In this document: positions 1 to 5,853 of the stretch, in pieces
Numbering within the stretch: the stretch's first letter is position 1
Layout: each line of letters starts with the position of its first letter
Assembly: GCF_943169845.1 (NCBI RefSeq)
Contig: NZ_CALPBW010000016.1
Location: forward strand, 1-41,271
Source: Peptoniphilus rachelemmaiella
GTDB lineage: Bacteria > Bacillota > Clostridia > Tissierellales > Peptoniphilaceae
Direction of reading: 5' to 3'
DNA length: 41,271 nucleotides
The notes under the pieces: model-generated
The model's input: the letters and a program-made list of their open reading frames with translations, nothing else
Databases searched by the model: none
Told to the model about the DNA's origin: nothing
Program-made: the position numbers and the translations under genes

Positions 1-12
1 GCACTTGGTTCG

Positions 13-128
13 TCCGGTGACGATAGCAAGAGGGACACACCTGTACCCATGCCGAACACAGAAGTTAAGCCTCTTAACGCCGATGGTACTTGGTTGGTAA
101 CGACCTGGGAGAGTAGGAAATTGCCGGT
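13..128 (+). rRNA. rrf: 5S ribosomal RNA
   Basis: This is a complete 5S rRNA. The terminal helix is visible: CCGGTGA at 14-20 pairs with TTGCCGG at 121-127. Loop sequences CCCATGCCGAACACAGAAG (46-64) and the GATGGTACTTGG and GGGAGAGTAGG blocks (82-118) are canonical. It is probably the last gene of an rrn operon whose 16S and 23S lie left of the window. The exact ends may be off by one or two bases. Confidence 0.95.
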
Positions 129-138
129 CACACAAAAA

Positions 139-174
139 ACGCACGCTGATCTTAGGACGGCGTGTGTTTTTTTG
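139..174 (+). terminator. Intrinsic terminator of the rRNA operon
   Basis: ACGCACGC (139-146) pairs with GCGTGTGT (160-167) with one G-U pair and is followed by seven T. It lies 11 bases after the 5S 3' end. Confidence 0.9.
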
Positions 175-210
175 TACTTAAATATAGAAATAGTGGCAAC
201 ACACGACAGA

Positions 211-275
211 AGAGGCAAGCCTCTGGCCGTAGATGGCAACCGGGCGACGCGCTTCGCACGTCCCGCCGGGCCATC
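211..275. other. Hairpin-rich spacer between the two 5S copies
   Basis: The spacer from 176 to 338 holds no credible gene. It contains a long imperfect hairpin: GATGGC at 232-237 pairs with GCCATC at 270-275, with CGGG/CCCG and GACG/CGTC pairing inside. A short AGAGG/CCTCT inverted repeat lies just upstream (211-224). A third dyad, CCATTTT/AAAATGG, spans about 293-325. Its function is unknown. It may be remains of a decayed rRNA spacer or a small mobile hairpin element. Confidence 0.4.
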
Positions 276-321
276 CTGACATAGGACCTACCATCCATTT
301 TTCGTCCCTTCGGTCCGCAAA

Positions 322-391
322 ATGGGGTTAGGTCTCTAAACGCCGATGGTACTTGGTTGGTAACGACCTGGGAGAGTAGGAAATTGCCGGT
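322..391 (+). pseudogene. Truncated 5S rRNA copy (3' half)
   Basis: Bases 339-390 are identical to the 3' half of the 5S gene (76-127). The match decays gradually upstream, with GTTAGGTCTCTAAACG against GTTAAGCCTCTTAACG. The 5' half and the pairing strand of the terminal helix are absent, so it cannot fold as 5S rRNA. The identity continues through the downstream terminator to 438, giving an exact 100-bp direct repeat (76-175 and 339-438, offset 263). Confidence 0.8.
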
Positions 392-401
392 CACACAAAA
401 A

Positions 402-437
402 ACGCACGCTGATCTTAGGACGGCGTGTGTTTTTTTG
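402..437 (+). terminator. Duplicated rRNA terminator
   Basis: An identical copy of the terminator at 139-174 (stem ACGCACGC/GCGTGTGT plus T run), part of the 100-bp direct repeat. It would act as a second stop for rrn transcription. Confidence 0.8.
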
Positions 438-453
438 TGCGTGTAAAAGAAAA

Positions 454-490
454 AGAGGGCTACCGTTTTAAGTGCGGTAGCCCTCTTTTC
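454..490. terminator. Bidirectional terminator
   Basis: The 12-bp perfect stem AGAGGGCTACCG (454-465) / CGGTAGCCCTCT (475-486) has T runs on both sides (TTTT on plus; TTTTTCTTTT on minus). It probably ends the minus-strand operon 1699-515 and insulates it from the rRNA operon. Confidence 0.85.
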
Positions 491-514
491 AGGTACACTG
501 ACGAGGGATCTCTT

Positions 515-1000
515 TTAAGTGTCGTAGACCAGATACATAATAAGCAGATTCTCTTCATCCACCACCAAGGCCTCGTAGTTGGACAGATAATCCCCCGCCC
601 CGCCCGGGGAGCGATCCACGAAGTAGTAGCGGCATTGAGGCCAAGACAGGGCAGGCGCTTTAATTCCCGGTTGCACCTGTTTCGCCCATTTCAACGCCGA
701 GTCCACATCCCTTCCGACCTCGCTCTCTGCGGAAAAAGCTTTTGCCTTTTTCAAATCCTGATTCAGCTGCGCCATGTCCTCGCCATTTAATTTGTAAACC
801 GAATAGCTCACGCCGTCGCCGAGAAAATCCGGCGGCTTTTTTACAGCATCCACGCAGACGGCCCGCCTCGTGACGTGGGTACCAAAAGCAGCGTTTATGG
901 CCTTGAGCGTCCGGGGCGTGGCGTCGGAAAAGATAAAGATCGCCGCGAGGCCCACAAGAAAGAGGGCGCCTATAATTTTAAGTCCTTTAGTCCGCGTCAT
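515..1000 (-). CDS. Hypothetical membrane-anchored or secreted protein
   Basis: Not recognised. The protein is about 161 residues, with one hydrophobic segment near the N-terminus (about residues 6-24, after a basic MTRTKG start) and a polar remainder. It is probably a signal anchor with an extracytoplasmic domain. Two cysteines occur in that domain (RAVCVDA and WPQCRYY) and could form a disulfide. It is the last gene of the minus-strand operon DUF2975 - XRE - this gene, and its 5' end touches the XRE gene. Two ATGs are possible (1006 and 1000). The AAGGAG at 1010-1015 sits 3 bases from the first and 9 from the second, so 1000 is preferred. No function is inferred. Confidence 0.7.
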   Translation of the reverse strand: MTRTKGLKIIGALFLVGLAAIFIFSDATPRTLKAINAAFGTHVTRRAVCVDAVKKPPDFLGDGVSYSVYKLNGEDMAQLNQDLKKAKAFSAESEVGRDVDSALKWAKQVQPGIKAPALSWPQCRYYFVDRSPGGAGDYLSNYEALVVDEENLLIMYLVYDT

Positions 1001-1208
1001 GTTCATCGTCTCCTTCGTAGCGCAAAATATCTCCCGGCTGGCAATCCAGGGCCCGGCAAATGGCGGCGAGGGTAGAAAAGCGAATGGCCTTGGCCTTTCC
1101 CGTCTTTAAAATGGAGAGATTGGGCAAGCTCACATTCACCGCCTGAGATAATTCCGTGAGGGTCATTTTTCGTTTGGCGAGCATTAAATCTAAATCCACA
1201 CAAATCAT
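987..1208 (-). CDS. Small XRE/Cro-CI family regulator (YozG-like)
   Basis: A 73-residue protein that is almost entirely one helix-turn-helix domain. The segment TLTELSQAVNVSLPNLSILK forms the HTH, followed by the conserved ALDCQPGDILRYE tail typical of compact XRE regulators. The upstream frame is open but belongs to the shadow of the DUF2975 gene, so the ATG at 1206-1208 (MICVDLDLML) is the start, 8 bases after the DUF2975 stop. Pairing of such a regulator with a DUF2975 protein is common in Bacillota. It probably controls its own operon through the TTATCGA sites at 1731-1758. Its end overlaps the next gene slightly. Confidence 0.88.
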   Translation of the reverse strand: MICVDLDLMLAKRKMTLTELSQAVNVSLPNLSILKTGKAKAIRFSTLAAICRALDCQPGDILRYEGDDEHDAD

Positions 1209-1216
1209 GGCACACC

Positions 1217-1699
1217 TCAAATGGTCAGGTCGTTTTCTTCCCGCAGATGGCGGCCTTCGTCTACCGCATCGGCCAAGAGGAAGAAAAAGAGGGACGCCGC
1301 CGCGAGGAGGGCAGCCAAAAGGAAAAAGAGCAGAAAGAGGGCGGCGAGCTGCAGGTTCACGGCCAAGTAAATGGCGAGAAGCAAAAAGCTCAGGCAGGCG
1401 CCTAAAAAGCACAGGCCCACCCGCTCCAGGCCGCGAACCATGGCCGGCGTAAAGAGGCGACCCTTGGCGTACAAATAGGTGGTGTAAAGGCCGAAGGCAA
1501 GCCCCGCGAGAAGAAAGGCGCCACTTGCGCCCCAAAAGGCGAGGCACGCCGGAATCAGGGGAACGAAAATGGTAAATGTGTTGTCTTTAAGAACCCATGC
1601 CTTTCCTAAAATGGATCCGATGAGAGCGAAGAAGCCACTCGTCGATAGCATGGCCGCCGCTAAAGTCGCGGCGATAAATGTGGTTTGTAATCGTTTCAT
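1217..1699 (-). CDS. DUF2975 family membrane protein
   Basis: A 160-residue protein with four predicted membrane segments (about 7-29, 43-72, 92-112 and 118-144). Its length and gene order, directly before a YozG-type XRE gene, fit the DUF2975 family, whose function is not established. It ends in a charged tail. A good Shine-Dalgarno (AGGAGG on the minus strand, about 1705-1710) precedes the ATG. It is the first gene of the three-gene minus operon. The family call rests on topology and context more than on a signature motif. Confidence 0.75.
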   Translation of the reverse strand: MKRLQTTFIAATLAAAMLSTSGFFALIGSILGKAWVLKDNTFTIFVPLIPACLAFWGASGAFLLAGLAFGLYTTYLYAKGRLFTPAMVRGLERVGLCFLGACLSFLLLAIYLAVNLQLAALFLLFFLLAALLAAASLFFFLLADAVDEGRHLREENDLTI

Positions 1700-1716
1700 G
1701 TCAACCTCCTGCTTTC

Positions 1717-1758
1717 AGTATACCCGAAACTTATCGATAATCAATAAATATTTATCGA
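1717..1758 (-). promoter_or_regulatory. Promoter with TTATCGA operator repeats
   Basis: On the minus strand, TATACT (1717-1722) is a good -10. TTGATT is a possible -35 with 16-base spacing. The palindrome TTATCGATAA (1731-1740) lies in the spacer and a second half-site TTTATCGA (1751-1758) lies just upstream of the -35. This arrangement suits autorepression by the XRE regulator of the operon. The link to that protein is inferred. Confidence 0.6.
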
Positions 1759-1762
1759 AAAA

Positions 1763-2128
1763 AGCAAAGAAACGTGAACGAATTCGCCGGCACAGGCTAA
1801 AGAGTCGCAGGGAGGGAATCGAAGAAGGGATGAGAAAAGAAGGGAACCCATCGGCAGGTTGGGGAAATAGCCACATCCGAAAAGAATAAGGAGAAGATGG
1901 GAAAATCGGGAGGCAAAGACCACGGGATCGCAGACAAGGTAGGGTGATTAAAAGCGAAAACCAAATATCCGGCAAGATAAAAACCATGGGTCCACAGGCA
2001 CAAAGGACGATTAAAAAGAAAAGCGGAAAAAAAGTCGATAAAGCCAAAAGAAATCCGAGCGAAAAATGGCGGAATCAAGCCGAAAAAGAGACCATTGAAA
2101 ATAAATCTCAAAAAGTTTCAAAAAACCC
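1763..2128. other. Gene-free purine-rich region
   Basis: No credible gene is seen over about 370 bp. The plus strand is strikingly rich in A and G, so its plus frames give lysine-rich and its minus frames phenylalanine/leucine-rich low-complexity peptides. None has a ribosome binding site or family resemblance. It may be a decayed gene or a long untranslated or structural region. It ends at the flavodoxin promoter. Confidence 0.5.
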
Positions 2129-2157
2129 TTGCAAAAGTTCCGAGGTACCGCTATAAT
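2129..2157 (+). promoter_or_regulatory. Sigma-A promoter of the flavodoxin gene
   Basis: TTGCAA (2129-2134), 17-base spacer, TATAAT (2152-2157). This predicts an untranslated leader of about 110 bases before the ATG at 2276. I could not match that leader to a known riboswitch. Confidence 0.85.
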
Positions 2158-2275
2158 AATCAATGTAAACGATATGAATTATCAAATCATTTCTTTGCGG
2201 TACATATCAGGTGATTCTGTCGTTTATGCCAATGCGTGCAGCGTGAACGTGCCGCAAGGTAGAAAGGAGGGAATT

Positions 2276-2695
2276 ATGGTACCTGTCATTTATTGGTCGG
2301 GGACCGGCAACACAGAAGCCATGGCGAAGGCAGTCGTCAAGGGCTTAGAAGCCGCCGGTCAAGAAGCTTCTTTAATTGAAGCTGCCGACGCAACAGAGGC
2401 CATCGTAAAGGATGCGGAACGAATTGCATTCGGATGTCCGGCTATGGGTGCAGAAGAGCTGGAAGAAACGACAATGCGTCCTTTAATGGATGATGTAAAT
2501 CCTCTGTTGAAAGGAAAATATGTGCTACTGTTTGGCTCCTACGATTGGGCGGACGGCGAATGGATGGAAACTTGGGAGGACGAAGTTCGAGGACTCGGCC
2601 CCGCTTACGTCGCCACCGTCATTTGTAAAGGAGAGCCGGATGCAGACGGCTTGAAGGAGTGCGAAGACAGTGCTCGCGCATTATGTGAAGCGTAA
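2276..2695 (+). CDS. Flavodoxin
   Basis: A 139-residue short-chain flavodoxin, an FMN-binding electron carrier in the cytoplasm. The phosphate-binding loop is SGTGNTE (about residues 8-14). FGCPAMGAEELEE and FGSYDWADGEWMETW match the two FMN-ring loops of clostridial flavodoxins. The frame is open further upstream to 2129, but that overlaps the promoter. The strong AAAGGAGGG before the ATG at 2276 fixes the start. The DUF3793 gene overlaps its last codons, so the two are probably co-transcribed. Expression under iron limitation is known for many flavodoxins but no operator is visible here. Confidence 0.95.
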   Translation: MVPVIYWSGTGNTEAMAKAVVKGLEAAGQEASLIEAADATEAIVKDAERIAFGCPAMGAEELEETTMRPLMDDVNPLLKGKYVLLFGSYDWADGEWMETWEDEVRGLGPAYVATVICKGEPDADGLKECEDSARALCEA

Positions 2696-3263
2696 GCTCA
2701 ATGACTCCACGGTTCGTTACCTAAACAAATGCGATACATGCAACGATCGCGACTATTTGGAAGCAATCTTAAAAGCCTATACGGCGCCCACGGTTTTCTG
2801 CGGAAAAACCGGAACTCTGGTTAACTTAGTCAATCCTTCAAGAGATCTTAGCCGGTGTTGGGCCCAGGACGAAAGTATCAAGCGTGCCATACCCCTTGCG
2901 TACGCGGAACTGAAAAACCCCAAAGGCAGTTTGCTTCTCTACTTCTATGATCGAAAACGACTTGAACACAGACTAACAGACAAACGATGCCGAGCTTTCT
3001 TAAAGAATCGCGGCTATGATTACGCCAATGCGGACGAAGCCATTGCGGAATTAAAAACACGGTTTTTAATTGGCTGTCCCGACGAAATCGGCATCTTTCT
3101 CGGTTACCCCGTCTCCGACGTGGAAGCCTTTAGCCAAAGGCGACGCCATCGATTCGTCGGTTACTGGAAATGCTATGAAAACATCTTGTTATCGAAAGTG
3201 CGCTTTTTCTTATTTGACTTAGCGAAATATTTTGTCATGAATAAAGCGATGCAAGAATACTAA
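2670..3263 (+). CDS. DUF3793 family protein
   Basis: A 197-residue cytoplasmic protein of the DUF3793 family (function unknown), which is often found beside flavodoxin or metal-related genes in anaerobes. The family hallmark is visible in the C-terminal half: RFLIGCPDEIGIFLGYPVSD followed by a VGYWKCYEN motif. Two cysteines close together near the N-terminus (KCDTC) could bind metal, which is speculative. The start is uncertain: GTG at 2670 has AAGGAG 11 bases upstream, and GTG at 2685 is an alternative. Either overlaps the flavodoxin end, suggesting translational coupling. It ends just before a terminator. Confidence 0.82.
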   Translation: MLAHYVKRKLNDSTVRYLNKCDTCNDRDYLEAILKAYTAPTVFCGKTGTLVNLVNPSRDLSRCWAQDESIKRAIPLAYAELKNPKGSLLLYFYDRKRLEHRLTDKRCRAFLKNRGYDYANADEAIAELKTRFLIGCPDEIGIFLGYPVSDVEAFSQRRRHRFVGYWKCYENILLSKVRFFLFDLAKYFVMNKAMQEY

Positions 3264-3296
3264 AATAATGACACCTTCCTATATTCTGAATGAAAG

Positions 3297-3320
3297 CGGA
3301 CGCTGAGGCGTCCGTTTTTT
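3297..3320 (+). terminator. Terminator of the flavodoxin operon
   Basis: Stem CGGACGC (3297-3303) / GCGTCCG (3308-3314) followed by six T. Confidence 0.9.
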
Positions 3321-3325
3321 CATGG

Positions 3326-3357
3326 AAAATCCCCATGGTTTGACCATGGGGATTTGT
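3326..3357 (-). terminator. Terminator of the LysR gene
   Basis: The 12-bp perfect stem AATCCCCATGGT (3328-3339) / ACCATGGGGATT (3343-3354) lies 14 bases beyond the LysR stop. On the minus strand it is followed by TTCC rather than a long T run, so strength is moderate. It forms a back-to-back pair with the previous hairpin. Confidence 0.7.
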
Positions 3358-3370
3358 ATTTGGCGAAAGC

Positions 3371-4285
3371 TCACTCGAGGGCCCGGGGCAAGATGTCCAG
3401 CAAGTAGCGGCGCACGGCGCTAATGGCGTCGTTGCTGTGGGCAGCAGAATTTTCGCAGAACACCACGCGCCAATCCACGGAATCTTGAATAGGGATCATG
3501 AGGAGATTGTTCACCATTTCTTTCGTAAAGAAGTCCCGCACGATCTCAGGCATCAGGCTTATGTAGTCCGTGCCGATCAGGGTGGTGACCTGAAAGTCCC
3601 ATACGGATCCAGCCAAGGCCACGCGCGGCTCCGACCCACGGGCGCGAAGGGCGTTTTGTATTAAGGAATAGGTGGCGTAGCGATTGCCCGGGATGGAGAG
3701 GGGGTATTGGGCGATGTCTTCCCATTGCAAAATCGTTTTTGCAGCAAGGGGATGGTCCTTTGAAAGAATGGCAGCAAATTTTCGGTGATCGATTCGCGTC
3801 GTGCGAATGCCGACGCTGTCGAAGTCGTTGGGCTCGGTCATGAGGGCCATGTCGACGCTTAGGTTTAACATCCCTTCTTTAATGGCCTCCTGATCGTATT
3901 CGTGAAAGATAAATTCGACCTTCGGAAATTGTGCCTGCAACGAAAAGAGTATGGAAGCCATGTAGGTCCGCAAGAGAAAGGGCGGCGCGGCAATGGATAC
4001 GGAATGGGTGTAGCGATTGCCGATGCGCTGCAGCTGATCCATGATTTTTTCGTGGCGGGCCAAAAGCAGCTTGCCCTCCTCGTACAAATACTTTCCTCCC
4101 GGCGTCAGGGCGGTGTAGCGGCCCTTGATTCGTTCGAAGAGGGAGAGCCCGCTTTCCCGCTCCATGGTTTTTACGGCGTTGCTTAAAGCCGGCTGGGAAA
4201 TAAATAAATCCTGGGCGGCCTTGGTAATATTAAAATCGTGTTCGACGATGGCGATAAAATAGGCGATTCGTTGGAGATCGATCAT
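3371..4285 (-). CDS. LysR family transcriptional regulator
   Basis: A 304-residue LysR-type regulator. The N-terminal winged HTH (about 1-60) has the classic pattern: IAYFIAIVEH, ITKAAQDLFISQPALSNAVK and a LERESGLSLFER-like segment (here MERESGLSLFER). The remainder is the periplasmic-binding-protein-like effector domain (about 88-300). The frame continues four codons upstream to 4297, but GGAGGG lies inside those codons and directly precedes the ATG at 4285, so 4285 is chosen. It is divergent from the permease/CoA-transferase/hydratase operon, the usual layout for a LysR activator responding to a pathway metabolite. The effector is unknown and is probably the acid or CoA ester handled by the operon. 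Confidence 0.93.
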   Translation of the reverse strand: MIDLQRIAYFIAIVEHDFNITKAAQDLFISQPALSNAVKTMERESGLSLFERIKGRYTALTPGGKYLYEEGKLLLARHEKIMDQLQRIGNRYTHSVSIAAPPFLLRTYMASILFSLQAQFPKVEFIFHEYDQEAIKEGMLNLSVDMALMTEPNDFDSVGIRTTRIDHRKFAAILSKDHPLAAKTILQWEDIAQYPLSIPGNRYATYSLIQNALRARGSEPRVALAGSVWDFQVTTLIGTDYISLMPEIVRDFFTKEMVNNLLMIPIQDSVDWRVVFCENSAAHSNDAISAVRRYLLDILPRALE

Positions 4286-4310
4286 GGCACCCTCCATAAA
4301 TAAAATGCAA

Positions 4311-4348
4311 ATTACATATAAGTTCAGATTATGAAAACCATTACATAT
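4311..4348. promoter_or_regulatory. Repeated ATTACATAT sites in the LysR/permease intergenic region
   Basis: ATTACATAT occurs twice in direct orientation, at 4311-4319 and 4340-4348, just upstream of the LysR gene. These could be LysR recognition sites for autoregulation. Inference only. Confidence 0.35.
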
Positions 4349-4373
4349 TCGTCTTTTTCATAACAAGTGGCTC

Positions 4374-4403
4374 TTGATACACTGTTTATAGTTCATTATA
4401 AAC
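4374..4403 (+). promoter_or_regulatory. Promoter with overlapping dyad for the permease operon
   Basis: TTGATA (4374-4379), 17-base spacer, TATAAA (4397-4402). A perfect inverted repeat GTTTATA-N6-TATAAAC (4384-4403) covers the spacer and the -10 and fits the T-N11-A pattern of LysR boxes. An 18-codon reading frame without a Shine-Dalgarno lies in the leader (4443-4499), as does a GGCAAA/TTTGCC dyad. Confidence 0.7.
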
Positions 4404-4509
4404 AAAATTCAACGAGGGCGATAGGCATTCACTCTATTTTTTATGGTCATCCGCGGCAAAATCGCCGATTTGCCATATCGTCAGATTATGGAAAGGTAGG
4501 GATTATTCT

Positions 4510-5826
4510 ATGGGAGCTATGGGCTTATTGATCGCTCTGGCCATACTGGTGGTCATGGTATTTAAAGGCTATCACGTGTTGCCGGTATCCTTGTTCGCAT
4601 CGCTGGTTATTTTCTTGTTCAACCGTTTCGACATTTGGCCCGGTTTTATGGATGGTTACGCGCCGGCCATGACGGGATTTATCGCAAATTACTTAATTAT
4701 GTTCCTCCTGGGATCCTTGGTCGGCGAGCTTTTATCGAAATCGGGGGCGGCGTCTTCCATTGCGGAAAAGTTCACCCAAATTTTCGGAGCCAAACACGCA
4801 TTGCTGATCGTCGTCTTGTCGTCGGTGATTTTATCCTACGGCGGCGTATCGGTTTTCGTGATTATCTTCTCCATCTATCCCATTGCCCTGGTGCTTTTCC
4901 AAGAGGCAAACATTCCCAAGCGAGTGATTCCCGGGGCCATTATGCTGGGCGCCGGTTCCTTTACGATGACGACCCTGCCTGGTACACCAGCGCTCACGAA
5001 TATTATTCCCACAAAGTATTTGGGCACCACCACCACGGCGGCGCCGATGCTGGGTGCGATTTGCGCCCTCATTATGTTTACGGTGGGCATGCTTATTTTC
5101 ACGGCCTACATTAAAAAACTAAAGGCCAACGGCGAAGTATTCGCTCTGGGAGAAAAAGATAAAGCCATCGGCTTAAGCGACGTCAATATGGACGACCTGC
5201 CGCCCTTCGGCCTTTCCGTCATCCCCATCGTCGCCATCGTGGGCACAATTCTCGGGATTCGCTTCTCCGGCATCGAGATCGACTCCGTGTATTCCGTGGT
5301 CATCGCTCTTCTCTTGGGCTCGATTTTAACCTTCCTTCTGTTCAGAAAGCGCTTAACGGAACCGAAAGAAGCCCTGCGCACGGCCAGCGAAGGCTCCATC
5401 AGCGCCATTATGAACACCTCATCCATCGTAGGCTTCGGCGGCGCCATTCGATTGGTACCGGCCTTTCAACAATTCGTCGCCTTTGCCACGGGCCTGTCCT
5501 TCCACCCCTTGATTTCCGCGGCCCTTGCCGTAAATATTATCGCCGGAATTACCGGCTCCTCTTCCGCCGGAATCACGATCTTTATGGACAGTATGGCGCA
5601 AAACTTTTTAAGCATGGGCATCGAGCCCCAATTGCTCCACCGAATTGGCGCCATGGCCGCCGGGGTCTTGGACTCCCTGCCTCACGCAGGCCCCAACGTG
5701 ACCTTCCTTATGGTGACGGGGTTGACCTTTAAAGAAGGCTACCCGGGCATCTTCTTTGCCACCTGCGTCGTGCCGTTGATCGGGCTGATCTGCGCCCTGA
5801 TCCTGGCCTTTATGGGCGTTTGTTAA
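4510..5826 (+). CDS. GntP family permease (organic acid transporter)
   Basis: A 438-residue polytopic protein with about 12 hydrophobic segments, of normal length for the GntP family of proton-coupled gluconate and hydroxy-acid transporters. Family-like motifs include LSYGGVSVFVIIFSIYPIA, TMTTLPGTPALTNIIPT and the C-terminal AGVLDSLPHAGPN. It starts the operon with the CoA-transferase (27-base gap) and the MaoC hydratase. That context argues for a short monocarboxylate (3-hydroxybutyrate, crotonate or similar) rather than gluconate, since no sugar-acid enzymes are nearby. The ribosome binding site (AGGTAGGG) is fair. Substrate assignment is inference. Confidence 0.88.
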   Translation: MGAMGLLIALAILVVMVFKGYHVLPVSLFASLVIFLFNRFDIWPGFMDGYAPAMTGFIANYLIMFLLGSLVGELLSKSGAASSIAEKFTQIFGAKHALLIVVLSSVILSYGGVSVFVIIFSIYPIALVLFQEANIPKRVIPGAIMLGAGSFTMTTLPGTPALTNIIPTKYLGTTTTAAPMLGAICALIMFTVGMLIFTAYIKKLKANGEVFALGEKDKAIGLSDVNMDDLPPFGLSVIPIVAIVGTILGIRFSGIEIDSVYSVVIALLLGSILTFLLFRKRLTEPKEALRTASEGSISAIMNTSSIVGFGGAIRLVPAFQQFVAFATGLSFHPLISAALAVNIIAGITGSSSAGITIFMDSMAQNFLSMGIEPQLLHRIGAMAAGVLDSLPHAGPNVTFLMVTGLTFKEGYPGIFFATCVVPLIGLICALILAFMGVC

Positions 5827-5853
5827 TCCCCTTGTGAAAAGAAAGGACAGTTT

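Noticed and set aside
49..279. Short ORFs across the 5S gene and spacer
   Set aside because: They lie inside rRNA and terminator sequence with no ribosome binding site.
1715..2111. Two minus-strand ORFs of 104 and 110 codons with hydrophobic sequence
   Set aside because: They are reflections of the purine-rich plus strand: low-complexity Phe/Leu/Ser sequence, no ribosome binding site, mutually overlapping frames and no family resemblance.
1944..2156. Plus-strand 70-codon lysine-rich ORF
   Set aside because: Low-complexity product of the same purine bias, with no Shine-Dalgarno, and it runs across the flavodoxin promoter.
2165..2275. Riboswitch (for example FMN) in the flavodoxin leader
   Set aside because: No conserved FMN, cobalamin or other aptamer core could be recognised; only a short GATATG/CATATC stem.
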